This document shows positions 1-7,358 of a DNA stretch of 64,000 bases, piece by piece. Both the position numbers and the translations under genes were made by a program. Position 1 is the first letter of the stretch. Every line of letters begins with the position of its first letter. The DNA is from Rickettsiales bacterium (lineage in GTDB: Bacteria > Pseudomonadota > Alphaproteobacteria > Rickettsiales > SXRF01). Location of the stretch: contig JAWKXN010000001.1 of assembly GCA_041396965.1 (NCBI GenBank), positions 248,001-312,000 of the forward strand, in the 5' to 3' direction. The notes under the pieces were generated by a model. The model was not told where the DNA came from. It made no database searches and was given only the letters and a program-made list of their open reading frames with translations.

Positions 1-705
1 TAGAATAGATTTTTCAGTAAATAATTTCTTGTTGTCATTATTTATTTCTACCAACGCGTCACTATATATCAATAACTCATCATCATTGGTAAATTCTAAT
101 AAATTATCATTGTAGTTTGCGTTTTGATAAGCTCCTATCGGGATTCCTGTGCAATCTAAGAAGGTTGCCTTGCGATTATTTATTGCTATTATTGGTGGCA
201 TGCCAGCTCCACAATAGCTTAATGTTTGTGTTTTGTAATTAATAATACCGGCAAAACACGTAAGATATTGACCATCTTGTAACTTACTATGAAAATCACG
301 ATTCATATTAGTAAATATTTGTGACAGATCTCCTAACGGCAGAGTAAGTCTTTTTATATATTCATGCAGCCATAATATATCAATTAAAACAGCAGCACCA
401 TGATAGGAGAAATCAGCGACAAAAATAAAGAAGCTATCTTTATCCATTTCTCTAAGAGTCCAATAATCTCCACCCATAGTTTGTGGTGTTTGATATACGT
501 AATTAATTTCCACTTCGTATTTTTTCTTGTAAGTATTTAACTCTTTTTTTGAAGGTAATAAAGAACGCTGTATTCCCGCTGCCGTTTCTAGGTCACTACT
601 ACTTATATTTTGATTATTTTTTATTTTTTTAAGTAGGTAGTCTTTAGCTAAAACTATATTTCTACACTCATATATCTCATCTGATTGTTCGGTTCTATTT
701 ATCAT
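1..705 (-). CDS. SpoIIE/RsbU-family PP2C phosphatase (partial, C-terminus off window)
   Basis: Read directly from the minus strand: an open frame starts with ATG at 705 and runs 235 codons off the left edge. The start of the frame is a short linker with an LETAAGIQRSLLP helix, the usual lead-in to SpoIIE/RsbU phosphatase domains. Metal-ligand motifs follow: MGGDYW (Asp80), VADFSYHG (Asp98), a GAGMPP turn and YSDALVE (Asp216). In this family such enzymes dephosphorylate a Ser-phosphorylated STAS protein and so release a sigma factor or effector. The STAS gene lies 52 bases upstream on the same strand, which fits a partner-switching operon. There is no room for an N-terminal sensor domain, so input may come from elsewhere. 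The canonical DxSGHG is DFSYHG here, a mild departure. Family call firm; target unknown. Confidence 0.85.
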   Translation of the reverse strand, partial: MINRTEQSDEIYECRNIVLAKDYLLKKIKNNQNISSSDLETAAGIQRSLLPSKKELNTYKKKYEVEINYVYQTPQTMGGDYWTLREMDKDSFFIFVADFSYHGAAVLIDILWLHEYIKRLTLPLGDLSQIFTNMNRDFHSKLQDGQYLTCFAGIINYKTQTLSYCGAGMPPIIAINNRKATFLDCTGIPIGAYQNANYNDNLLEFTNDDELLIYSDALVEINNDNKKLFTEKSIL

Positions 706-757
706 TTCTTTTGCGCCGCGCAATTACAATATTATCTATAATGAATTAGTTTGTTTG

Positions 758-1063
758 CTAATCAACAATATTAAATTTATCATATGACTTGGTCATCTGT
801 AACAGCGTTTTCACATCTCCAGATGGGTTGTACAAGGTGAGGGGGATGTTGATTTTTTTACATTCATTTCGTGCTATAATAAGCATCCCAAGACCAGCTG
901 AATCCATAAAATATAATTCATCCATATATATATTAAGAGAATCTATATCCGCTACAAGGCATTCATTAAGAGAGTTGCGAAATCCCCTATCATCAAGAAA
1001 AATAAGCTTTTCTTTTAGATGAATTTCGGCACTTTTCTCATTTATAATTTTTGTAATAGTCAT
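758..1063 (-). CDS. STAS-domain anti-sigma factor antagonist (RsbV/SpoIIAA-like)
   Basis: A 101-residue single-domain protein. The core YFMDSAGLGMLI is the classic STAS motif, and Ser55 in DSAG is the residue phosphorylated by RsbW-type kinases and dephosphorylated by SpoIIE phosphatases. The tail (ARNECKKINIPL, then GDVKTLLQM) matches the rest of the fold. It precedes the SpoIIE-type phosphatase on the same strand with a 52-base gap, and a receiver/kinase fusion diverges from it at 1272. These are the three expected partners of a phosphorylation-controlled switch. The unphosphorylated form would be predicted to bind the kinase domain. Length is usual for the family. The downstream output, whether a sigma factor or another effector, is not visible in the window. 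Confidence 0.88.
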   Translation of the reverse strand: MTITKIINEKSAEIHLKEKLIFLDDRGFRNSLNECLVADIDSLNIYMDELYFMDSAGLGMLIIARNECKKINIPLTLYNPSGDVKTLLQMTKSYDKFNIVD

Positions 1064-1271
1064 GATAAGGAAATGTTAATTCTTTGCAATAAGAATACCG
1101 ATATTGTACATTAATTTTATATTTTTAACAAATATTTTTAGCATAGTCATGATGTTTATAATTGATTTATGCTTTTAGCATAGTTCTCTAAGGCAAAGAC
1201 GGAGGCCGGTGCAATAAGGTAAATGGTGCAATCTAGTAGAAAATTAATAATTTCTTATATGGTAATTTTTG

Positions 1272-2171
1272 ATGGAAAATACAATTAAGATACTGGCTGT
1301 TGATGATGAGGAGTTCAATCTTGATATTATAAGTGAGTATCTGGAGAGCGATGGATTTGAAGTTATTACCGCTGGTGATGGCGCGGCTGCTTTAGAAAAG
1401 TTAAGAGAGCATCCAGACGTTGGAGTTATAGTTCTGGATCGCATGATGCCGAATATGGATGGTATAGAAGTGCTAAAGAAATTACGCGAAAAAGAATTGC
1501 TGCGTGATATTCCAGTAGTAATGCAAACAGCCGCCACCAGCAGTGAGCAAATTAGGGAAGGAATTGAGGCTGGAGTTTATTACTATCTAGCAAAACCCTA
1601 TAATGAATCTTTGTTTTTATCCATTATCAGAGCTGCGTTAAAAGACAGTATCGGTCGTTTGGAAATGCGCAAACAGGTGAAAAGACAACGATACAGTTTG
1701 GGGCTAATGGAAGAGGGAAGGTTTCGTTTTCGTACCTTGGAGGAAGTTGATAATTTATCATATTTTATAGCCAATTGTTTCCCTGAGCCAGAGCAAGTGG
1801 TTTATGGTCTTAATGAGTTAATGGTAAACGCTGTTGAACATGGAAATCTAGGAATTAGTTATCATGAAAAAATGGGTCTAGTTCTTGATGGCAGATGGAA
1901 AGAGGATGTAGAACGTAGACTCTCTTTGCCTGAAAACGACAATAAATACGCTATTTTAGAATATTATGCTGATAAAGATAATATTACAGTAATTATTAGT
2001 GATGAGGGACAAGGTTTTGAGTGGGAAGACTACATTAAATTATCAGCGCGTAGGGCGATGGATCCTAACGGTAGGGGAATAGCGGTAGCTAAAATGAAGT
2101 CATTTCCATCACTTGAATATAAAGGGTGCGGGAATAAGGTTGTCTGTACCATAGCTCGTACCAAGCAATAA
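1272..2171 (+). CDS. Receiver domain fused to RsbW-like anti-sigma serine kinase domain
   Basis: 299 residues from ATG 1272; a TTG one codon earlier is a weaker start. Residues 1-125 are a complete CheY-like receiver (Asp11/Asp12 pocket, Asp56 in VLDRMMP, Lys108 in LAKPY). After a basic linker, residues 150-299 form a HATPase_c_2 domain: N-box NELMVNAVEHG (about 181-191), G1 motif DEGQGF (244-249) and G2-like GRGIA (267-271). There is no HisKA, so it should phosphorylate serine on a STAS partner rather than itself. The STAS protein and phosphatase are encoded divergently next door. Inference: phosphorylation at Asp56 gates kinase or anti-sigma activity, giving a two-component input to a partner switch. 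This arrangement is known in several proteobacterial general-stress or biofilm modules. No sigma factor lies beside it. Confidence 0.85.
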   Translation: MENTIKILAVDDEEFNLDIISEYLESDGFEVITAGDGAAALEKLREHPDVGVIVLDRMMPNMDGIEVLKKLREKELLRDIPVVMQTAATSSEQIREGIEAGVYYYLAKPYNESLFLSIIRAALKDSIGRLEMRKQVKRQRYSLGLMEEGRFRFRTLEEVDNLSYFIANCFPEPEQVVYGLNELMVNAVEHGNLGISYHEKMGLVLDGRWKEDVERRLSLPENDNKYAILEYYADKDNITVIISDEGQGFEWEDYIKLSARRAMDPNGRGIAVAKMKSFPSLEYKGCGNKVVCTIARTKQ

Positions 2172-2247
2172 CATAGCTAAACAATCACAATATCTTTTTC
2201 GTGGTCATTTAGGGTGATAATTATCCTGAATAGTTAGTCGTGTTTTG

Positions 2248-2263
2248 TAGGATTTCTATCCTA
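2248..2263. repeat. Short hairpin downstream of the receiver/kinase gene
   Basis: Perfect inverted repeat TAGGAT-TTCT-ATCCTA located 77 bases after the stop codon at 2171. Only a weak T-tract follows, so a role as terminator is possible but unproven. Confidence 0.3.
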
Positions 2264-2273
2264 ACAATTTGTC

Positions 2274-2301
2274 TTGACTTCTGCTCTATATATAGTATTC
2301 A
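2274..2301 (+). promoter_or_regulatory. Candidate sigma-70 promoter of the porin gene
   Basis: TTGACT (2274-2279), 16-base spacer, TATTCA (2296-2301), 66 bases ahead of the ATG at 2368. The motif CTATATATAG occurs in the spacer (2286-2295) and again at 2318-2327. Confidence 0.4.
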
Positions 2302-2315
2302 AAAATAATATTAAC

Positions 2316-2329
2316 TACTATATATAGTA
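2316..2329. promoter_or_regulatory. 14-bp perfect palindrome, possible operator in porin leader
   Basis: TACTATATATAGTA is a perfect palindrome. Its 10-bp core is repeated 32 bp upstream (2286-2295), about three helical turns away, and that second copy overlaps the candidate promoter spacer. The spacing suits a dimeric regulator binding twice, but the sequence is AT-only in its centre and could arise by chance. Confidence 0.35.
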
Positions 2330-2367
2330 ATAATTAATTATTTGCCTTTTCGCGGAGATTTATACAG

Positions 2368-3468
2368 ATGAATAAAAAAATGATAACCCTTTGTCCTTTA
2401 CTACTATCATATCCAGAGATTTCTTTCGCTGGTGAAAGCACCGAACCACTATCGGCGGAATTAGTGGTGGAATGGCAGAATGAAAACCGCCTGTCGTCTG
2501 ATGACTCCACAGTTGATGAAACGAATAACTCATTTTTTAGAGCTGAGTTAGCTCCTGTATTAAGGCTTTCATCTAATATATTTATAGATGGAGTTCTCGT
2601 ATTTGAGCCATTCGCGCAAGCCGCCGCTAAAAATATTGGTGATGACATTTGGTTTGAGAGCAATGGTCTATTCGCTGAGGAAATAAAAATAAATTTTGAA
2701 TATGGAAACTACACATTTTGGGGTGGTAAGTTTAATCCATCATTTGGAACTGCTTGGGATTATGGGCGGGGTATATGGAGTGAGGATTTTGCGGAAGATT
2801 ATGAGATTACTGAAAAATTAGGGGTAGGTGGCTCTTATGATTTCGTAACAAAGAATTTTGGTAATCATACTTTCTCCGCAAGTAGTTTTTTCGCGGACAC
2901 TACTTTTTTAAGCGGCTCAACCGTAACTAAAAGAGCACGCACTAGTCTTAAAGATGGTGGGGCTAGTAATACGGAGGATTTTTCATCATTTACGATTTCA
3001 CTTGATGGTGAGAATTTAATGGGAATTGAAGATTTGAAATACCATATGGCTTATCGCTTTTTAGGCGAGCAGGATAAAAACCGTAGCGGTACGGCTGATG
3101 ACGAAACTGGTTTTGCCGCTATGCTTAATTATGGTATGGCGCTGGATGAGGATTTATCTGTTGATATATTGGGAGAATATGCTTCACTTTATAATTTTGA
3201 GGGAGTTAAGAATTCAGATCGTAATTATTACTCGGCAAGTATCGTTACTACCATATATGATAATTGGAATATAACCGCTGGTTATACACTGCGAGATATA
3301 AAGAATGATGGTAGTGGTGGTAAGTTTGACGATTATTTATTTCAGTTATCGGCTGGCTACGATTTTCAAAACGGTCTTACCGCTGAGACAGGATGGCGTG
3401 TTACTGAGGAATCTAATGTGGATACGGATGTAATTGGCTTCTTGATTCGTTATACAAAGGAATTTTAG
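2368..3468 (+). CDS. Putative outer-membrane beta-barrel (porin-like) protein
   Basis: 366 residues. An N-terminal signal peptide ends near SFA|GE (about residue 21). The rest has many short alternating hydrophobic/aromatic strands separated by Asp/Asn/Gly-rich loops, for example KINFEYGNYTFWGGKF and WNITAGYTLRDI. The chain ends in RYTKEF; a terminal phenylalanine is the usual recognition signal for BAM-dependent barrel assembly. Length is usual for 14-18-strand porins or alginate/phosphate-selective barrel families, but no specific family motif was recognised. It is a stand-alone gene with a GGAG ribosome site nine bases before ATG, and it has its own candidate promoter plus a palindromic leader. 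Substrate unknown. It faces the HAD gene convergently, with an 18-base gap. Confidence 0.7.
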   Translation: MNKKMITLCPLLLSYPEISFAGESTEPLSAELVVEWQNENRLSSDDSTVDETNNSFFRAELAPVLRLSSNIFIDGVLVFEPFAQAAAKNIGDDIWFESNGLFAEEIKINFEYGNYTFWGGKFNPSFGTAWDYGRGIWSEDFAEDYEITEKLGVGGSYDFVTKNFGNHTFSASSFFADTTFLSGSTVTKRARTSLKDGGASNTEDFSSFTISLDGENLMGIEDLKYHMAYRFLGEQDKNRSGTADDETGFAAMLNYGMALDEDLSVDILGEYASLYNFEGVKNSDRNYYSASIVTTIYDNWNITAGYTLRDIKNDGSGGKFDDYLFQLSAGYDFQNGLTAETGWRVTEESNVDTDVIGFLIRYTKEF

Positions 3469-3486
3469 AAGAATAGCGATAAAAAA

Positions 3487-4191
3487 CTACTTAATTTGCT
3501 GTGTTAGCTCTTTATCTGATAAGTTTAGGCAGTGTATTATCGTGAGTTCAGGAGCTGACGATTTTATTTCTTCTATCTCGCTTTCTTTTCCAAACCACAT
3601 TAGCTGGTCACATTTTTTGATGAATGGCATATCTTCCAAATGGTCAGTGAAAAATATTTTTTTTCTATCTTGCCAGTTTTTTTCTGTAAGGAACTCACTT
3701 ATCCTTCTTGCTTTTTCCTCACCACGATTTTCCGGTTTTCCAGCTTGTGTGGCAAGTACGTGAGAAAATCCAGCGTACCCAGCGAATGGTTCGGCATATA
3801 CAGAGGCTGCGGCACTGGCTAGCACCGCGTCTATCTCATTTTCTTTTATCATTTTATGGATAGATAACATATTCGGGCGGATTTTTTCCGCAAGAGTCAC
3901 ACAAACATTTCTGGTCGCGGTTTTATCATCTATATTTTGCCATAACTTATGCAACTCATCACGTATATATATATGGTCGCGCCCAAATATTTTTCTCTCA
4001 GCGAATAGTTTTAGAGTTTTTATTCGTAGCGCATTGCGCCGGATAAAATTCAGCGAGTCAAACTTACCAAATAGAAAATATTTCGCCCATAAAGGAAAGC
4101 TGTTGACGCTAAGGAACGTCTCATCCAGATCAATGATAAATACAGGACTATTTTTTGAAGTCAAAGGACCAAGGTAATCGGCAGAGGACAT
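3487..4191 (-). CDS. HAD-superfamily hydrolase (phosphoserine-phosphatase-like)
   Basis: 234 residues. Motif I is IIDLDETFL (nucleophile Asp21, acid/base Asp23), motif II is LASAAAS (about 124-130), the lysine motif is around Lys160 (EEKARR), and motif III is FTDHLEDMPF (Asp183, Asp187). The helical cap between motifs I and II resembles the HAD-IB group. The gene overlaps the upstream phosphoribosyltransferase by 44 bases in another frame, so the two are surely co-transcribed. The overlap is unusually long, and a start further inside would remove the residues before Ser15 but not the catalytic motif. Substrate not predictable; a phosphorylated nucleoside or sugar would fit the neighbour. Confidence 0.8.
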   Translation of the reverse strand: MSSADYLGPLTSKNSPVFIIDLDETFLSVNSFPLWAKYFLFGKFDSLNFIRRNALRIKTLKLFAERKIFGRDHIYIRDELHKLWQNIDDKTATRNVCVTLAEKIRPNMLSIHKMIKENEIDAVLASAAASVYAEPFAGYAGFSHVLATQAGKPENRGEEKARRISEFLTEKNWQDRKKIFFTDHLEDMPFIKKCDQLMWFGKESEIEEIKSSAPELTIIHCLNLSDKELTQQIK

Positions 4192-4759
4192 TTTGGTATA
4201 ATGTGTAATCAGTTTTAATTAATGGATTTTCAGTGGTAACAGTAATAGCGGCGGTCTTAACAGAGCATTCTTCACCAGCTTCGGCGTATATTAACTCATA
4301 AACCGCGAGCATCGTCGCTCCGCTATCCACTGCGTCATCAACTATTAGTATATTTTTTATTTTATTATTTTTAAGAAAATTACGCAACTCTTCCAATTCT
4401 TTATGGTTTGGCACAAAATTCCTGTCAGGAATAGGTGGTTTTGAGTTGAGTTTTTTATGCTCAACTATTCTAAGCTGGTCGGTAATACAATAAGGCAGGC
4501 TACCAAGTAAATTTTTAAGCCCTTTTACTTTGCTTTTGGTCTTGGTGCTTGCTCGTTGTTTGGAAATGGCAAGTAATGGTATGTCTCCGGCTTCCTTACT
4601 CATAATTTCCGCCAAAATATAACCGCCAGTCCTGATACCAACGATAACATCTGGCTTGAATCCAACAAACACAGCATCGTTAAGCCCGCGTGCCGCTTGC
4701 GTGAACTCTTTTTGGTCTAGCGTAATTACTTTTAGTTTTTTACTCATTCCGAGATTCAT
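4148..4759 (-). CDS. Phosphoribosyltransferase-family protein
   Basis: 203 residues. The PRPP-binding loop is clear: ILIVDDAVDSGATM at about 137-150, with the paired acidic residues Asp141/Asp142. The N-terminal part holds the PPi loop region VGIRTGGYILA (about 40-50). The fold matches type I PRTases of the hypoxanthine/xanthine or ComF-like kind, but the hood region that sets base specificity is not recognisable. It is followed by an overlapping HAD phosphatase, a pairing that suggests nucleotide salvage or detoxification. Start ATG 4759 is taken; Met5 (4747) is an alternative. General family secure, specific activity open. Confidence 0.78.
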   Translation of the reverse strand: MNLGMSKKLKVITLDQKEFTQAARGLNDAVFVGFKPDVIVGIRTGGYILAEIMSKEAGDIPLLAISKQRASTKTKSKVKGLKNLLGSLPYCITDQLRIVEHKKLNSKPPIPDRNFVPNHKELEELRNFLKNNKIKNILIVDDAVDSGATMLAVYELIYAEAGEECSVKTAAITVTTENPLIKTDYTLYQNVLCRLPWSFDFKK

Positions 4760-4823
4760 ATAGAAAACAGAAGATCAATACAATAATATTTCTCTCCTTA
4801 TTAATTAATTGTTATTGATATGG

Positions 4824-4851
4824 TTGATTAATCTGTAAAGTATAGTATTAT
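4824..4851 (+). promoter_or_regulatory. Candidate sigma-70 promoter of the secreted protein gene
   Basis: TTGATT (4824-4829), 16-base spacer, TATTAT (4846-4851), giving a leader of about 40 bases before the ATG at 4897. A strong AGGAGAGG ribosome site lies four bases before the ATG. Confidence 0.45.
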
Positions 4852-4896
4852 CATGTCAATTATACTAATATTATACGATCTTTTAGGAGAGGTTTT

Positions 4897-5466
4897 ATGC
4901 GTTATTCATTACTGACATTTACCGCTTTATGCACTTTGTCACTGTCAACAAATTCAGCTTTCGCTGAGGATAAGGTTATGGATCTTCCAGCCGCTGAGGA
5001 AGTGCTGCAAGCGCAGCAAAGCCTTATGGCGGATAGTGGACAAGTTTCTGATCCGGTATATATGCCCGTAGCCAGAGATGGCGAGATAATAGACTCAGCC
5101 GGTGGTGGGGCTATTGATGCAATTCTTCCGGTAGTGAAAACTGAAAGTGGCATGAGTTATATAACCGGTGGTATCGGTGAGGAGGAAATGACAGCTCTTA
5201 AGGAAGCGGCTCCCAATTTTAATGTTCGTGTATTGCTAGCCTCCGCTGATGGCGCGTATATGGGCGACGCTATTATCCGTTTTCTTGATAAAAATGACGC
5301 TGAGATATTAAGGGTGCATGATGTTGGTCCTTATTTCTATATCAATTTGCCAGCGGGTAAATATAGAGTTGAGGCGGCTTCCGCTGGTGGAGAGGTGCAA
5401 GGTAAAAACATAAATGCTCCCGCTAAAGCCTCAAAAACCGGCAAAATAGTGCTGAGATTTAAGTAG
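4897..5466 (+). CDS. Secreted hypothetical protein with C-terminal beta-sandwich-like domain
   Basis: 189 residues with a typical Sec signal peptide (hydrophobic LLTFTALCTLSLST, predicted cleavage AFA|ED near 23). After cleavage a low-complexity acidic stretch leads to residues about 95-189. There, patterns such as FNVRVLLASADGAYMGDA and YFYINLPAGKYRVEAAS resemble carboxypeptidase-regulatory-like or transthyretin-like folds that sit in the periplasm. No catalytic motif is visible. It is a single gene with its own promoter and a strong ribosome site. Function unknown; the call is limited to secretion and a likely beta fold. Confidence 0.6.
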   Translation: MRYSLLTFTALCTLSLSTNSAFAEDKVMDLPAAEEVLQAQQSLMADSGQVSDPVYMPVARDGEIIDSAGGGAIDAILPVVKTESGMSYITGGIGEEEMTALKEAAPNFNVRVLLASADGAYMGDAIIRFLDKNDAEILRVHDVGPYFYINLPAGKYRVEAASAGGEVQGKNINAPAKASKTGKIVLRFK

Positions 5467-5530
5467 GCTCGCTTGTTTTTGTAAGTTTTGTACAAAATAT
5501 ATTGCTGAACTGTACCAATTATGTTAGCAT

Positions 5531-5546
5531 CTTACTTGTTAGTAAG
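5531..5546. promoter_or_regulatory. Candidate autoregulatory operator of the Phd/PIN module
   Basis: Perfect inverted repeat CTTACT-TGTT-AGTAAG ending ten bases before the antitoxin ATG (5557). Phd/YefM antitoxins usually repress their own operon through such short palindromes, so this is the expected place for the operator. Confidence 0.5.
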
Positions 5547-5556
5547 GTAGGTTTTT

Positions 5557-5808
5557 ATGCAGATAGTATCTTCCAGTGATGTACGCAATAATTTTGCCGC
5601 GATGCTTGATAAAGCCCAGCATGAGCCTGTTACTATCCAAAAACAGGGTAGAAATGCGGCTGTACTGATTTCGTATGAGGAATTTGAGCGTTTGACTGAC
5701 GCGCATAAACAAGCATTTCAGGTAATATGCGATGATGTAGGCGCGAGAGCTGCCGCAAGAGGGCTTACTGAAGCAAAACTCATAGAGATATTAAGTGGTA
5801 ATGACTAA
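5557..5808 (+). CDS. Type II antitoxin, Phd/YefM family
   Basis: 83 residues. The N-terminal half matches the Phd/YefM DNA-binding fold: IVSSSDVRNNFAAMLDKAQHEPVTI, then a VLISYEEFERL segment. The C-terminal tail would neutralise the toxin. Its stop codon overlaps the start of the PIN-domain gene (ATGACTAA), so the two are translationally coupled. A palindrome in the leader is a likely self-binding site. In its fold class Phd is usually paired with Doc or RelE; pairing with a COG1569-type PIN protein is also common. Confidence 0.85.
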   Translation: MQIVSSSDVRNNFAAMLDKAQHEPVTIQKQGRNAAVLISYEEFERLTDAHKQAFQVICDDVGARAAARGLTEAKLIEILSGND

Positions 5809-6223
5809 CCCAAAGTACCGTGTCGTTATTGATACTAATTTTCTAATCAGCCGAGTTTTGACTCCAGATTCTTTAATTTCCAGCGCATTGCGGTTTATTA
5901 TCCAGCGCTGCGACATATTAGTTTCACAAGCTACTATGGATGAGTTTATAGATGTCTTGAATAGGTTTGAACGTAGGGGCTATATTAATCAAGAAGAGAT
6001 CATAAATCTAGTTAACTCCTATAAAAATACGGCGCAATGGATACCGATAATTAGGAAAATACAAGCTTGCCGTGATCCAAAGGATAATAAATTCTTAGAG
6101 CTTGCCGTAGCTGGTGCGGCGGATTATATAATAACCGGCGACAAAGATCTGCTAACACTCCACCCATTTGAAGGGGTAAGTATTGTGAAGGCAAAGGATT
6201 TTATTGCTGGTTTCGTATCGTAG
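5801..6223 (+). CDS. Type II toxin, PIN-domain putative ribonuclease (COG1569-like)
   Basis: 140 residues from ATG 5801, which overlaps the antitoxin stop by eight bases; a GTG two codons earlier is possible. Acidic residues typical of PIN nucleases are present: Asp11 in VVIDTNFL, the acidic pair near TMDEFIDV, the CRDPKDNKFLELA motif and ITGDKDLL. PIN toxins cleave RNA with Mg2+; COG1569 members are mostly uncharacterised but are consistently found next to antitoxins. The last strands and the VKAKDFI tail are intact, so the module looks functional. It ends ten bases from the convergent thyX. Confidence 0.85.
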   Translation: MTNPKYRVVIDTNFLISRVLTPDSLISSALRFIIQRCDILVSQATMDEFIDVLNRFERRGYINQEEIINLVNSYKNTAQWIPIIRKIQACRDPKDNKFLELAVAGAADYIITGDKDLLTLHPFEGVSIVKAKDFIAGFVS

Positions 6224-6232
6224 CTATTTGAT

Positions 6233-7171
6233 TCAGCCATCAACTTCAATTATACTCATCAATTCCCGCCATTCACCTTTGCTCATGCCGCTCTCTTCCT
6301 GTGATACTTTCTCTCCGGCGATCATTTTTTTAACTACGGCTAGCCCTTTGGCGGACAAGCTCGCTCCTCCCACCCGATAATCCATGAAGGCGTTATAAGT
6401 TATCGGCAGCCACGCTTTAAGTATGGCAAGCATCACCTCAGCGTAAGCTCGGATTTCATATTGCGCGTGACCATCAGCGCGTAGCGATAGGAAGTGCAGC
6501 AGGTTGTGCAGGTCAATTTTCCAGTACCACTGCGTATAGAAATTAAGCGATAGATTCATTCTCGCCAACTCCCGAGCCAACCCGCTTTTATTCTCATCTA
6601 GCACATTCTCATCAATATCCTCATTGAGCATTTCCTCATAATGAGTATAGGCGGTTCGCGCGTCCTGTTTCAACAGTTCCAACACTCTGTTCGCCTCATC
6701 ACCACTAAGAACATTACCACGTCCTTGTCGGTTAGATTTTGACTGTGCCGCTAGATGCTCAGGAGCAGGAATATAGAACTCTTTATCCATAATAGAGTAA
6801 CGGCCGGAATATTCATTAACATTAGCGGTGCGGTGACGAATCCATTGTCTAGCGATAAAAATTGGTAGTTTGATATGAAATTTTATCTCACACATCTCAA
6901 ATGGTGTGGTGTGGCGGTGGCGTAGTAGATAATTAATAAGCCCAGCGTCCTCATTTACCTTTTTAGTTCCTTTCCCATAAGAAACCCGCGCGGCTTGTAC
7001 TATCGCCGAGTCAGTTCCCATATAATCAATAACCCGTACAAACCCATGATCCAAAACGGGCAGGGGGGTGTAAAGCATTTCCTCAAGCCCCGTCGACACC
7101 TCACGCAATGTTGGCTGTTTTTCACTACGTAATCTGCTTATTTCATTTTCTTGTTCTTTGGTAAGTTGCAT
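6233..7171 (-). CDS. thyX: Flavin-dependent thymidylate synthase ThyX
   Basis: 312 residues, towards the long end for ThyX. The signature RHRX7S is present as RHRTANVNEYS (112-122), and the FAD/dUMP-binding motif around RELARMNLSLNFYTQWYW and HNLLHFLSLR is intact. ThyX makes dTMP from dUMP using methylene-tetrahydrofolate and reduced FAD, replacing ThyA. Its presence suggests the organism relies on this route, as many AT-rich Alphaproteobacteria do, though no thyA check is possible outside the window. It is monocistronic and convergent with the PIN toxin. Confidence 0.95.
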   Translation of the reverse strand: MQLTKEQENEISRLRSEKQPTLREVSTGLEEMLYTPLPVLDHGFVRVIDYMGTDSAIVQAARVSYGKGTKKVNEDAGLINYLLRHRHTTPFEMCEIKFHIKLPIFIARQWIRHRTANVNEYSGRYSIMDKEFYIPAPEHLAAQSKSNRQGRGNVLSGDEANRVLELLKQDARTAYTHYEEMLNEDIDENVLDENKSGLARELARMNLSLNFYTQWYWKIDLHNLLHFLSLRADGHAQYEIRAYAEVMLAILKAWLPITYNAFMDYRVGGASLSAKGLAVVKKMIAGEKVSQEESGMSKGEWRELMSIIEVDG

Positions 7172-7358
7172 AATTCCCGCTCAAGTTAAGTTTGTTTTTT
7201 ATGAGTTTTATAAAAATTAAACTATGGAATCTGTTTGGTCTATTAATTTTTTAATGTTTTTTGTATGCTAGCTTTACCAAACATTTTAATACGCAGCCAT
7301 TAGGTTGCATGAGCCAGTGGAAATTTAAAAGGATAAAAAATAACCACAACAATTATAA

